A stretch of DNA of 64,000 nucleotides from Turritopsis dohrnii (GCA_027922465.2 BQMF02000777.1:54339-118338); one strand, 5' to 3'. Numbered from the stretch's first letter, positions 25,020-38,307 are shown. A program made the numbers and translations. Notes: a model not told the origin generated them from the sequence alone.

Positions 25020-26655
25020 TTAAATTTTGATGACTAACTGATGGCTTTTATATTCGTCCTTTGTATTGATCGACGGTTTGATTTCATCTATCCACAACGC
25101 CTCGAGAGTCATTAAGTGTGCAGTCGATCTAATTGACATATCAATAATTGTAACGTCATCAATGGTTACGTCACATTCACATTCACTGAAATGTTTTCCA
25201 ACCGCTGAACGTTTATGCTCCTTGAGTCAGGTAAGCAAATGTCGGCCAGTCTGACCTACATAGCTCGCATTGCAACGAGGACATTGAAATTGATATACTA
25301 TCCAACTTCTCAGAGACTTTTCAATAGCTGGTTTCAAAGACGGTACACACGTTTTCACTTTTCGCAATGTGAAAATGATTTTACAGGGTGCCTCGCAACG
25401 TTTCAAAGATTTCTCAAACCTTTCTGAAACACGTCCTCTGTATTCCACAAATACCAGTTTTAAATCTTCTTCTTCTTTTTCTTCTTTTTCAACCATTTCA
25501 TTTTTGGCCAATAAATTCGTTAATGTTCTCTCGATGATTGGTTCGAAAAACGATGCTGGGTACTGATTTTTCTTAAGTAATAATTTTGCCTTTTCAATCG
25601 ATTCATGAAAGAATTTCCAAGAACTGCAACAACGATAAATTCTATGCACAAGTCCAACTACCAACGAACGTTTGTATTTCATTGGAGCTAGAGCGTGAAA
25701 ATTCATGGTTAAACCAGTGTCCGTGGGTTTCGTGTACCATGTAGAGGACAACGTATTATTTTCTCGTACAATTTTCATTTCCAGAAACAGTAATGAGCCA
25801 TTGTTTTCCTCTTCCATAGTGAACTTCAGCGACGGATGAAGTTCATTGATTTCATTCAGTTTAGTTTGAACCTTGTCATGGTTGATTTCACGTATGACGT
25901 CATCCATGAATCTAAAATATAATGAAGCTGTGTCTCGAATTTTATTATCAAATTGACTTAACCAACCATTTGCAATAAGCGGGGCAGAGGGACTTCCCAT
26001 TGCCAGTCCATCCACTTGACGATAATATCCTAGGTTGGTAGACATGATCACATCGCAAGTACTAACTGTTAACAGTTTCTTGAATGTGTTTCGGTCAACA
26101 GGTGGTTTTTGGTATTCACCAGAGAATAATAAGTTGGTGCAATGTTCTATAGCTTCTTGTACAGGTACGTTCGTGTAGAGTGAAGATACATCAAAGCTAA
26201 CAATAACTTCATTTTCATTCAGTTCTATATCTTTCAAGCTTTCCGAAACCTGCTTTGACGACGAATTAATTCTACACTCATGTACCACTGATAACCATTC
26301 TGCAACTTTCTCACCAATTTTATGGTAAGCCGATCCCGGCATTGACAAAACTGGTCTCAGGGGTGTGTCCTTTTTATGTACTTTAGCTAACCCATATAAT
26401 CTAGCTGGTTGACTGCCCATAGGTTTTAATTTCCAATACAACTGTTCACTTATTTCACCCTCCTCCAATAAATTAAACTCTGTCCTCTTCTTTTAACACA
26501 GGGTGTTTTTCATTTTTTCTTTTTGGGACCCATTTTTTAAATTGAGGAAGTTCTATTATTTGTTGGATTTTCTTGTTGTATGTTTCCAATTTCATCACAC
26601 AAAAGCCTATCCCTTTATCAAATGGGATAGCTAGTAACTGTTTTTGTTTACCCAA
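25020..26655 (-). pseudogene. Penelope-like element: reverse transcriptase plus GIY-YIG endonuclease (damaged)
   Basis: The RT frame at 25227-26468 carries the PLE pattern: RPVLSMPGSAYHKIGEKV, SFDVSSLYTNVP (motif A), DGLAMGSPSAPLIAN (motif B), FRFMDDV (motif C with MDD) and LLFLEMKIV. The C-terminal part holds a CPRCNASYVGQTGRHL nuclease core. An in-frame TGA at 25227-25229 stops it, but the same frame continues another 69 codons with LKEHKRSAVGKHF to a TAA at 25020, completing the GIY-YIG module; a CGA-to-TGA change is the simplest explanation. The N-terminal part (26473-26655) lies one base out of frame. PLEs move by target-primed reverse transcription using this enzyme; this copy is dead. 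Confidence 0.85.
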
Positions 26656-26879
26656 ATTGATCTTATTGTTGAACGTCTGAGTTGATCGTTAAGAAATTAA
26701 TGAGTTTTTCCAAACCTACTTTTTCAAATTTCTCTTTTTCATCTTTTCCATTTCCTGCAAAAATTACATCATGAGAAAAACAAAAACATAAGGATGCCAT
26801 CGATGTAAAATTTATATTAATTATTAATGAAATACAGATTCTCAGGATAAAAGCCTCTATGAATTGCTCAAAGAAGTCT

Positions 26880-27150
26880 CTGTTTCATTCATAGTTCGAT
26901 GATAGAACTTTGCAACTTCGTTTTTCCAATGTCTATCCAAAGCCTTCTTGAACGAATACAATGTTTCAGCGTTGACGATATCTTTAGGCAGATCGTACCA
27001 AATTTTCGAGGATCGAAAATAAAATGAGTTTGTTTGGATCCCACGTTTCCCGTCCGGTGCCTGTTGTCACTGCTGAAAATCATGTTTTCGACTTTCTCGT
27101 TTCCTTGGCTGGAATGTCGTTGGCAAAGTTCCTTTATCATATACATGAAA
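26880..27150 (-). pseudogene. Non-LTR reverse transcriptase C-terminal fragment
   Basis: On the minus strand a frame reads FYFRSSKIWYDLPKDIVNAE followed by LYSFKKALDRHW, the usual C-terminal end of CR1/jockey-type reverse transcriptases. An upstream stop and the lack of catalytic motifs mark it as a relic. Confidence 0.5.
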
Positions 27151-28358
27151 ATGTTTATACATCTTATTATAATAATCCGCGATTGTGCATCCCACTTTTA
27201 TTTTAGAGAGTGATATATTTACTTTTTTTTCACGGTCAAATCCTTCTTATTTTTTCCCTTTTCGTCGTAAAACCACGCAGATGCGACAGACACTTTTTTT
27301 AATGTTACGTAATCTAAGTGTGACGTCTAAATTTTTAAACCAATCAAAACGCAAGAAATTATTTTTTCGCCAATTTGATTGGTTGACGATTTCCAAAAAA
27401 TAAGTTCGTTAATAACCAATTTTCATTATCGTTTGCTATTTTGACGAAGAAACACAGGCTTGTATACATGCTGTTTATTAAACTGTTTATTGTTAAACTT
27501 TTATTGTTATTGTATTTTAGATTAATAAAATTACAGGCGTAAGTGATTAGTTGTTTGTTTACAATGTGAAAGCATAGTTAGAATACAGAAGAAGTGCAGT
27601 GAAGTTTTTAAAAATTGACGAACGAACAGGTTTGCACGAAAGTATTATTACAAAACTTTTATTGCTTTTTTTAACAGGTGATATCGCTATACAGAAGAAT
27701 AAGCAGTGAAGAAATGCAGAACAAAAAGATGTTTATTTACACGGTAATGAATGGTTTTAATTTCAACTTTAAGTTTGTTTTGAGTGTAAGAGTCAACGTA
27801 ATTCAATCGTTTGGATGAAAGCTGCATGAAAATTTGTATGAAAGCTGGATGACGGCGAAAAGGAGATGGAGCAACGAAGGGGGAGTGCAGTAAAATTTTG
27901 TTTTGGTAACGCGCGCCATTAGTTAGCAAAGAAAATTTATTTACTTACAGATCAATTAAAAATAGTTGTCATGACTTTTTTATGCTGCCTTATCTCATCT
28001 CAACCATGTCTGCTTTTTTTAAATTTTCCTGTATATTTTATTTACGATGTTTGGTGTTTATTTATTTATTTATTTAAAGAATATTTATACAGCCATAAAA
28101 CTTCAGCTGTGGATAATACATACATATATACACAACTGTTATCAATGTTTCTCCTGTTAAATGTTAGTAATATTAGAAAGCAAAATAGAAGCAATAAAAT
28201 TACATATATACACACTAAATAGATAAAAACACACTTTCTTGTAAAACGAGAAGAAAGATTCAAACTGTGCCATAAATAAGAAATAGCAAGAAGGTGATAA
28301 AGTATCTGAGGAATTCATAGGCAACAAAAGTAGTATGCACATAAGAACCTACAACAAA
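27151..28358. other. Non-coding
   Basis: AT-rich with short open frames only. No supported gene or repeat end. Confidence 0.4.
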
Positions 28359-30260
28359 CTAAATCCTATAATAAATTTGCAACTGAGAGTGATAATCATT
28401 AAAAATTAAACATTTTCTGATATTTAGTGGTAATTCATTGAATAATTTAGCACCAGAATAATAAAATGATTCCTTTCCAATCTCAAGTCTAACTTTCGGC
28501 AAGTCTATATAATAACCACAGTTTCTAGTATTCCTTGAGTGACGCTTGATACTAAAATACTGATTAAAATTTGAGCACATATCGTTATCCAAACACTTCT
28601 TCACAATAACGAGAGCTTCCTTCTGTATGGAATTTATGATTTTCGGAACAGATCGACCGATGATTTGGTTTGCTTGACTTTCGATCGACTCAAATTTAGT
28701 CTGTTGTGTACGATTGTAAGACAGTTTGACAGTGCCACGATAGGTCAATACTGGCATAATCATCATTGTATAAATTTCATATGCCGAATCTACCGTAAGG
28801 TAAACACGTAAACGGTGTAACAATCGCAATCTCCCACTTGCCTTTTTGTAAAAATTTGCAAAATTGGTATTGAAGTTCAAGTAACGGTCAACGACAATAC
28901 CCAAGTACTTGTATTCTTTGACATTGTTGATTTCTTGTCCTCTATAGGTGATATCTAGTTTTTGATTGGTTGACGACAAACGTTTTGCTGTTCCAAAGAT
29001 CATCGCCTCCGTCTTTCCTTTTTTCAAATTTATAAGTAGCTCATTGTCATCAAAATATTTGGCTATCCTGTCCATATCTTGTTGTAAAAACCTTTCAATA
29101 TCATCCTTTTTCTCACCACTAACATATATCACCGTGTCATCTGCATACATAACAGTTTCACTGTTCTTAAGGCAGTCAGGGAAATCATTGAAAAATATTA
29201 TAAATAGCAAAGGACCCAAAATGGATCCTTGCGGGACACCACAAGTTGAGTTGAGTTGTTGACATTGTCCCTTCAATATTCACAACTTGATTTCGACTGA
29301 ACAGATAGTTCGTAAACCATTCTAACTCTAACTGCTCGATTCCATATTCTTGTAATTTACCCAGAAGTACAGATTGTCCAACAGTATGGAAGGCTTTGGT
29401 TAGATCGATATATATATAGCTCCTACAATTTTTCCCATGTCAATAGAACGTCTGATATTGTCGAAAAGCAAAGTTGATTCAAGCTTTGTGCAACGTTTAC
29501 GCCGATAGCCAAATTGAAACTCGGTTAGAAGGTCATTGTTCTCAAGATAATCTGACAATTGCATATGAATGGCTCGCTCAAGTATTTTGGAAAATATCGG
29601 CAATACAGATATAGGTCGATAATTTTCTGGCTTTTTTGTATCGCCACTTTTATGTATTGGAGCGATTTTTGCTTCTTTCCAGATGGATGGAACATTTCCT
29701 GTTGTCAGCGATAAGTTAATAATATAAGTCAACGGCTGTGATATTTCCTTGGCGCAGTCTTTTATCATACCAGGAGGAAGATCATCGACTCCAGTAGATT
29801 TGTTTCTCTTAAGAGATTTTAACTGCTTTTCCACAAATAACTTCGACACGTACGAAAATCGAAAGGTCTTCTCAGTTTTTCTGCTACGGACAATGACTTT
29901 CCGCCAGACATAATTTGTAAGTTTGATAGCTTTACACTTTAGATCCTGTACAATATTACTAAAATAGGTAGCAAAATTGTTGGCAATATTAATTTTATCT
30001 CTTTTATTTGCAGATAAGTTCATTTTTGACTTCGTTTTAGATGGGAAGATCGATTTGATTGCGTCCCAAAACTTCTTAGGATTATTTCTGTTATCATTGA
30101 TCAGTTTCTGGGAATGTTTTCTTTTCGCTTCCTTTAATTTTCTATTACATTCATTTCTCAGTTGTCTATAGGTCTCCTGGTCGGTAGGGGACTTCGACTT
30201 TCGAGCTTTTCGTAATGACTTATCCCTAAAAGGTGCTTTGTTTCTCTTGCCTATCTGTCA
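28359..30260 (-). pseudogene. Non-LTR (CR1/jockey-like) retrotransposon, RT domain, 5'-truncated and frameshifted
   Basis: The upstream part (29400-30023, extending in frame towards 30260) has the RT N-terminal block ENYRPISVLPIFSKILERAI and motif A starting GAIYI. The downstream part (28359-29276) has GVPQGSILGPLLFIIFFNDF (motif B), MYADDTVIY (motif C, catalytic ADD) and KYLGIVVD. The two are separated by a frameshift inside an (AT)n run near 29405-29415, best explained by two extra bases, and by a second break near 29276. The apurinic endonuclease domain expected upstream is absent, as usual for 5'-truncated copies. The linker before the RT (FWDAIKSIFPSK) is still recognisable. Confidence 0.85.
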
Positions 30261-31036
30261 TTTATGTCTTTTGCTTTTGTTTGCTTCAATATGGTTGTTG
30301 CAGTAGTGTGGATTGTAGCTGTTCTTCACTGAAATCTTTTTCTTTTAGGTCAAAAAGTGTATATAAACCATTAAATGGTTAAATTATGATGTTGTGAGGG
30401 TTAGTTAAGGGTTAGTTAGTTATGTATTTCAGAAATTCATCAATTATTGCTGTACAATGTGATTGCTGTACAATGTGCTAAGACTGTGTGCTGTGCTACT
30501 TACAAATAAGAAGAATTGCATTGCTGGATGGATTCTGAAATTTTTTCATGATTACACATTATTTTGTGTTATGGTAGTTGTTTACGTACTATGCATGGGT
30601 ATATAAGTTTGGCATTATGTTTTTATCTGTTACTTCTCATCTTTTCCGTATTAAACTATGGCTGGGCATTTCATTGTTTCAATTATTTTTATTATTTTGA
30701 TGTTTGGTTGTGTATCCCACGTTGAAAGTCTTTATTTAAATTAGCTCCAGTGTTGAGTGTTGAGTGTTGATTTTATAGACTTTCCAATCAAAAGCTTTAC
30801 AAACTCTGTCATTGAATTTGTGTTTTTAATTATAATTATTTTTAGGATAAATGCGTACATGAATTTACTTTTTGTTTTTTGTTTTGTTTTTTATTTCAAC
30901 CATGTCATAGCATGATTATCTTTCACTGCCTTTTTATACAATTGAAATATTTTTTAGGTAAGATTAATAATAACAAGAGGCCTTAGGCCTTAAGGTCAGC
31001 GCATAATGACAAACGAAATGACCAGCATTCTAAATA
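30261..31036. other. Non-coding
   Basis: No gene is seen. Low-complexity T-rich tracts only. Confidence 0.4.
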
Positions 31037-31465
31037 CTTTAAAGGAAGAAAGTGCTTGCGGAAGAAAGTTTTGCGGTTTTTGCGGTTTTGGCTCGAATCG
31101 CAAAAGTTTATTCCCGCAAAATTTTCAAAATAATCCCAAGTTCCTCCGACCTAAATCCTGTTTGTAGAAGTTCATTGACTTCAACTTCAATAAGTGATTT
31201 GGTCTACTTTATTTCGTAAAATTTTCGAAGTTTTTTCGGCAAAGTTTCCCGACGAAATATTTTCCCAGACGAAAAATTAAACGACGTTCATCTTGTGAAG
31301 TTTTTCTGTCTTAAAATCTCCAACGTTATAAATTGTTCTTTGTCTAGTATGAATGACACTGACAAAAATGAATAGTAACAAAGGAGAGCGAATCTGAGAG
31401 ATATAAACATTTCAGTTTAGCCCAACTGCAAAACTTTCTTCCGCAAACACTTTCTTCCTTTAAAG
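31037..31465. mobile_element. TA-flanked MITE
   Basis: Inverted ends CTTTAAAGGAAGAAAGTG then TTGCGGAAGAAAGTTTTGC at both termini, with TA outside each. Non-coding, about 430 bp. Confidence 0.75.
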
Positions 31466-34400
31466 TAGTTTGATTAGTATCTGGGTACGCCCGTATTCAG
31501 TTGGTGAACATACCAATTGAAAATGTAAATCCATTCTCCCAAAACAGATATATTAAAAACCTCTCGTGATTAAAAGGGGCCCTGACATTGCGTACAGATT
31601 ACTACCTTTGACTTAACATCCTATCTACATATGTCTCATCGAGACCAAAAACGCAAAGTTCTATGAGCCAAATAATGAGTATTTTTTTCTAACGGAAGTC
31701 GCTTTAACTAAATCTCAAGGCAAACGTTATGAAAGAAAACTTTGCATTTCCACAACAATCCTTTTCCTCATTAGTTAAAAAGTTTCTATGGCAGCATATA
31801 AACTACATACGGCAATACGATACGCATCAACAGAAATCATATGGGCATTACAATACAGCAACTTCGTTACTTCATTCGGTTTTATTTAAGCTTCAAATTT
31901 CAGTTTTACAAGTTCCAGCTTCCAGCTTTACGTTCTTACAGAAACTATGTGTTTGGTAAATCATGCTAGTGAACTTTCGTTTCTACCTAGTTAGTGGTCC
32001 TCACATGAGGTTACGTGAAGATCCAATGCCAAGCAGTTGCTGATTACTAAAAATGAAAGTGTAAAAGGTTATATATAACAGCACAGCGCACCAATTAATT
32101 CTAATTTATTCCATTTAACAAAATTCAGAAACTTCAATTACAGAATCATAATTTTAACTCTAATGTTATGCCTGAAGGGAAATTAGTTACTAAATTTCTC
32201 AATTTAATGGTGGCAGGTCAGTTTCTTTTATTAAGATTTTATCTGAGTTTTATGCCGGGCCATTGACATCATTGGTTTTTTTGGTGGCCCGAAGGAGATT
32301 TTAACTGCCCGAAATTCAATAACACTTTACAATTTCATTTGAAAACGCTTAGAAATGCGCTGATAGAAAATAGAAAAATGAGCTGAAATTGCAAAGACAA
32401 ACATTATAAAACTCAAAAATCAAATTTCCAATTTATTCTCATACTTTTTTTTGCCTGTCCAGTCGGGCCACCACGACACTGGTTTTCAAAAATTTTGGTG
32501 GCCAGAACCAATTTATGATTGTCTCAGACAGTCGGGCCACCGCTATGATCAGACACTGCAGGTGAGTTTATATTGGTCAACAAAACTCAGTAAAATAAAT
32601 TCAGTTCATGAAAATTTATATAAATTTTTTTTGAAATAATTTGTATTGAATTTTGTCTGAATTTCAAATTAACTATGTGACAAATTTTTGCAAATTGAAC
32701 TTCAAAAAAATTCTGAATTTGCGGGAAAAACTTATGCAACTCAAAATTACAAAAACAAATACGGCAATTACTGCAAGAAATTCTCCAGCATTTATAAGAG
32801 TACGAATAAGGTATATTGTACAATTGTTTTTGTTTGTTTCTTTAATTTTTCTTCATCTTTGTCTTCTTATGAGTTGATGTGTGTTATTGCTGTAATTATA
32901 TAACAATTTCTCTAACTTCCAAAATATTTTACATTTGTGCCATTAAGGTCTTTTGGTAACTTTTTGTTCGGTTTGTTGGAAGTTTCCATACCACAAAACC
33001 AGATCATGCAGAAATGGGAAATTTTTGTTTAATTGTTCCATAATTTTATGCAATTACGTCAGCAAATTGGCTATATAATTCATGCAAATCAGTTATTTTT
33101 CCAGACGGTTTAAAGAAAAGGGCAGAATTTCTGAAACCCCAATTTCTTATAGTGTATCAATCAAACTATATAATATACTTTTCGAATTGCAGTGCAAAGT
33201 TAGCGGATCGGGAGGGGGAATCGAACCCACACAAAATATTGCAAAGTTACATTATGGTGTGAAGGAAAGTAAAAAAGGAAGAAGTCCTAGGATACTTACG
33301 ACTTATAATTAGAGTTTCAACTCAGAAAATTTATACGCAAAAATCCTTCGATGACGATGGCCATGAAAGACAACAAACAAAATTATATTATTCAAACAAA
33401 ATTAAATTTTTCTGTTTTAACCGCTCATACATTTCAGAAAATTCTCTTCGGAATAAAAACAATTGTTCCTCACTTTCTACTTTCAACTGACGTCATGGAT
33501 GACTTCATTTTTAAAGAGAAGTAAGCAACTTCAGATATGGGTTCTAATACTTTGTTTGATTTGATCTATTTTTGATACTCTTTGGAATGGTATAAGATTT
33601 TTTGCACTTTGTTTTTTTTCATTTTTCAACATATCCAAAACCATGACACGTGTCCTCAACCGTGTCACGTGACAACTAGGACCTAATTAATTAGGTATCA
33701 GGCGGAAAGCGAAATCTGACCATCCAAGGACCAAACATCTATAAATTGATCAGTTTGTTATCAAAATATCTTTGTCTATGACTCTTTCGTGGTCGCCGTC
33801 CTAATTTTCTAGTAAAAACAAAATTGACTTGACGGGTTGTTCGAATATTTACCTCTGGAAAAATGGTTTAGTATATAATATAAACAAAAACGCACTATAT
33901 ATACCAATGTTCTATTATGCCTACTCTTACCGAGACAGTAATTCATAAATAATAGATATTTTTTAAAAAACAAACTTCGGTTATTTTTATAAGAAACTGC
34001 ACTTTTTTTTAAAAGAAACTTTATTTACCAAGAAAACTTTCATCTTATGATTTGACCAAAATTGACGAGGGAATTCAGTGTTTTTCTTGAAATATCAAGA
34101 AATTTTAGATCTCTGTGGTGGAGAAACAACCGTACGTAGTAACAGGATTTCTAATAATATATGATTCTTGGATAATTATCATTAAAAGTAACTTTACTTT
34201 TCAATTTCAAACCCGTATTTTCTGATCTGGTTTTGCAGTATGGAAACTTTCAACAACCTTTTTGTTCATTCAAAATTTCAAGCTACACAAAATTGAAGTG
34301 TTTTTCAGTATATACAAGAACACAATAAAATACATAATTCAGTAAAAATCACCTAGTATTCCCTTAAGGTATGAAAGCTAACATCTTATCTTTAATCATA

Positions 34401-34792
34401 GTTTTGACTATGCTTTAATACATGATGTTTTGAAGAAAAAGAAAACATTAACTCGAGTGACAAGAGATTAATAGGTAATTTATTAATATGCAACTTGCCT
34501 GACTTTTTCTTCCTCCTAAATTTTTATCCCATCCAATTAGGATACGTGGTTGCTAATGTCTTGATTCAATACACTTCAAGGAACCATAATTATACATTTT
34601 GGTTCTTGTTGATAAGTTTGATCTTCGTTTCGCTCCCAAAATGCACTACGTTAAAATAAAGGGTGCAGGGAGGGCGCATTCTAACAAATAATTTACTTAT
34701 TAATTCGCGAATGAAAAGAACTCTTTTTGTATTGTAATATATTTATTCGTGACACACAAGTGATATATTTTCCAAAAATCAACGTTGTGCTT
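31466..34792. other. Non-coding
   Basis: A GTCGGGCCACC motif recurs around 32460 and 32530 with partial GGTGGCCCG copies near 32280, suggesting a decayed short repeat. I see no exon or gene with support. Confidence 0.4.
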
Positions 34793-34945
34793 TAAACTTT
34801 CTGATTTTGAACTGAAAAAAATTGAAATTAGTAACTACGGGCGTATAACTGGGGCGTATAGAACTGCAACATTACACACACACACACACACACGGACTGA
34901 CAGACACGGGGAAATGAAAGATCAGCTACCTTGCGGCGCTGCCAA
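34793..34945 (-). repeat. Dispersed repeat, copy 3 (inverted)
   Basis: Reverse complement of the 13212-13380 unit, including GGGCGTATAACTGGGGCGTA, a (CA)n run and GATCAGCTACCTTGCGGC. Confidence 0.8.
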
Positions 34946-35319
34946 AAAATGCACGTAAACCGTTAAAGAAATGAAACTCATGGTTTTTATCATGATGTTG
35001 ATGGATTTGGGAAGAACAGACTATCATTTCAAAAATTGATTAACGATTGGCACAAAAGAAACACATCGATTTGTTTTCAATTCACATTTCGTAATGTTAT
35101 TCAATGTCTTGTATGTCTGGGTAAATAGTTCTGTGCTTTTGCTATTTTTACACAAAAGTTACTTCTCTTCTGCATATAGATATATATTTCAAGCCATATT
35201 GCTATTTGTTTCAGTTTTAAATTTTCTGTTTTAAATGTAAGAAATGAATTAAAAAATTAATGCCTGAAAAGAAACTTTTACACGAGTTAAATTCTGCGAC
35301 ACAACGCATACTGAACATG

Positions 35320-35349
35320 GGTGGCGAGCGACGCCGCCTGGGCCGCTAG
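35320..35349 (+). mobile_element. Helitron 3' end
   Basis: The hairpin GGCGAGCGACGCC followed by CTGGGCCGCTAG and a host T matches the 3' end of the Helitron at 15.5-16.4 kb. It sits directly against the RT relic at 35350-35524, so it inserted into that relic. Its 5' end could not be placed. Confidence 0.5.
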
Positions 35350-35524
35350 TTTCTATCACATCACCTCTTTTCCGACGGAGTAGTAACGTTGGTAGATTGA
35401 GCTTTTTTAATCGCTCCGTATAGTCCAGTTTGTTAAGTCCGTCCACAAGCTTTGTTGCACGTATCTGTACATTTTCAATTAAATCAATATGTTTGCGCAG
35501 ATGTGGTGAATAAATTGGATATTT
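35350..35524 (-). pseudogene. Non-LTR reverse transcriptase fragment cut by a Helitron
   Basis: A minus-strand frame contains LRKHIDLIENVQIRATKLVD and YTERLKKLNLPTLLLRRKRG, a highly conserved block near the end of CR1/jockey RT domains. It is interrupted at the Helitron CTAG end. Confidence 0.65.
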
Positions 35525-36355
35525 ACTTTAAAAACTGCGGTAATACTTTTTTGAAATACCCTGTACTTGCAGTTAATTAGGAAATGTCGGCATATATGGA
35601 CAATATTTTCATACATGACAATTGTCAGAATGTAATTATTTTTTTGATTTTTACCTTATCGGAGCGATTTTCACTTCTATCGGAACGATTTGCATCTTCG
35701 GAACGATTTGACACCATACCAAAATGGCGTCGATTTCTCCAGCATGGTTGAAAACAGTGTTTTTTACGGAAAGTTTTCATTGTTTGGTTATTTCCCTACA
35801 GGATTGACATAGAAACGAATTCAAATATGTTGTTATCATATCTTTATCGAATGTTTAACTCTTAATGCCGCTTAGTTCAAAGAGGTTCCTTCGAGGTGTG
35901 TGTATATCGTGTGTGTGTGAGAGGAGAGATTATAGGGGGATGGAACAATTTGAAGTTCCTATTAGATGCATTGTACTTCTAAAGAATGTATTTTATTATA
36001 TACCTTCGTTAGCAATAAAGGTCGAACTTCTAAAGTCGAACTACTAAAATGTTTTCTTCTAGAATATAAACAAGAAGCTTTTGTAAAACGCAAACAATAT
36101 TCAGGAGGAAAATATCAGTGAAACATCAATGTCTATGTGCATCGAAATAAGGCAACTTGCTTCATTGTTCCAACCCCCTTAGCCTAAAGAGAATTTAATA
36201 AATCTTAAGTTTTTAAGTGCATAATTAAAAAAAGTGTTTCATCATTGCTGAAGATTATAAAAAGACACATAAAAGTCGAAATATTGTGAATACAAATGTG
36301 TTTTTTTGTCTCTTTATTATACATAACATACATATACATATATTTACATATTTAT

Positions 36356-36720
36356 TGTAGGATGTTTCACAAATGTCAAGGCCTGTTTTCTCTCTTGAGG
36401 TGATGATTGTCATCAAAGATTTATAACACGTTGTTGCATGGGCTTACAGAGGGAGGAAATGGTTTCTAAAGGTCACGGTATGTTGTGACATGGTCTCTGA
36501 GTTCATTGCTTGTTTTTTTCATTCAGATATCCTAAATGAATTCAAACTCCTACATCATTTTAAACTATGTCATCGTAACGATATTAAATTGCAAAACTTA
36601 CATCCGGTTTAAAACTAAATCATTATCAAAGCATTTGCGTCATCTGGAGGAAGCTTCTACAGGGTTAGGGTTAGGGTTAGGAAGCTTCTTCCGATAATAT
36701 TTTAGCAAAACTTCGTTTTA
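36356..36720. repeat. Second copy of the receptor 5' flank, with inserted telomere-type repeats
   Basis: Matches about 5855-6230 almost throughout. At 36661-36680 it contains AGGGTTAGGGTTAGGGTTAG, absent from the other copy, and the bases GAAGCTTCT are repeated on both sides of this insert. No receptor exons were found beside it, so it is a partial duplication or the remnant of a third paralogue. Confidence 0.75.
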
Positions 36721-37365
36721 GACCACGATCCGTGTACTTCATTTGTGTCAGTTCGTGACCTCCCTCACAAAACCAAACCAAACTTCCAGAACATAAAGGC
36801 CAAGTTATTTAGATCAAAAAGTTCCCAAGTTTTTTTCTCCTGAAAAAAAAAAAAAATTCTAACCTTTCCATCGATACGCAAGCGCCGATCACTTTGTTCT
36901 GTGAAATAAACTTATACGAAATAAAACAAAAAAGATGGTTGGCCAAGAAGATGATAGTGCTTATCTTTTCCAAAGAATGTTGTTTATGTCAATCGATGTG
37001 TAAGAACTGTAGACACTGACATTGCTATACCAAGATATTTTGGGGAAAGAACATATCACTAAATGTATCAGAGTTTTTCGACCAGAATGAACCTATTTTG
37101 ATTGACTCTGATCCTCTTCAGAATTATTTTAGAGATCTTGAATCAGCACATCTCACTTGTAGAATTTCGGCAGTTAGACTCATCAGTTATATGACCATGT
37201 TGGACTGGTTTTAATACAGTTCATGTACAATTTTATAATTTTTTCCACTATCTCATACCTATTGTAAATGCACGTGATTAATATCTCTTCATCAAGCAAA
37301 GTTTTGAAAACTAACATCAGAATAAAGCCGATAATCTTAAAAGATATCAGATTGTCAGAGGCGTA
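36721..37365. other. Non-coding
   Basis: No gene is seen. Confidence 0.35.
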
Positions 37366-37520
37366 GCCAGAGGTCAGTCAAAATTTGTGGAGGAGATTTA
37401 AGTCATTTAGGATAGAAAAGGAAAGCGTGCAAGTAACCTAATCGACACTTAAGACTGAAAAGAAATATCATAATGTTGAACTCCTCCAGGTTTTTTTGAC
37501 TGACCCTAACTACGCCTCTG
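37366..37520. mobile_element. hAT-like MITE
   Basis: 155 bp with inverted ends CAGAGGCGTAGCCAGAGGTC and CAGAGGCGTAGTTAGGGTCA, a classical hAT-type terminus. ATTGT flanks it directly on both sides. Confidence 0.75.
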
Positions 37521-38302
37521 ATTGTGATGGTTTTTTATGAGACTTGATGTACGAAAATTCAAATGGTGAGATGCAAACGTAATAAGTTTCTTGATCGAAT
37601 TGTTGTCAGGCTAGGAGATTATTATCTAGTGATGTCATCCTTATCAACCATTTCGAAAGCCTTTCCAGATGCTTGTTTACAAGGAAGTAAATATGAAAAA
37701 TGTTTCAATAGATACAGTATAGTCATAGTACAATATATGTTTCTATGGAAACATTATGTCAACTAATTGTTAATAGTATACAAGGTGCTGTCTATTCTGG
37801 GTTTACATCATTTATACTGTAGTGATTAATATGTATATATATACATAATCCATTTCATACATTTGTGACATTAATCATTTTAGATCATTATTGAGTATTA
37901 GTATCCATGAATCAAGAAAAGGTCAGAATGAATAAACAAATCTTAAAAGATTAACGCTCACAAATAATAAGGTTATCAGGATCATTAAATCATTGGTTTT
38001 AGTTCAACAAATTTCTACAAGAAGGCGGAGCAAAAAATGGTCTGTGATGTTAAAACATTCGAAGAGGATTTGATCATAAGCGGATAAGTCGACGCTCAGA
38101 AAAGATTCTAGTTTTCTTTTTTGTAGCCAAAATTCTTAACAAATCAAACTTTAGAATTTACAGCTGACTATTCAGTTGAATGTGCAGTTTGAGTTATTAG
38201 CTCCTTGAATCGAAGTGAAGAAATTCCACCCGCTGGCAAATACTTGTTGAATAGAAACCCGGATTTAATACTTCATAAGTTGTGGGTTTTGATGGGTTAA
38301 TC
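37521..38302. other. Non-coding, left flank of the Polinton
   Basis: No gene is seen. Confidence 0.35.
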
Positions 38303-38307
38303 CCTGC

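Noticed and set aside
25215..25566. Plus-strand open frames across the PLE
   Set aside because: Antisense shadows of the reverse transcriptase/GIY-YIG frame.
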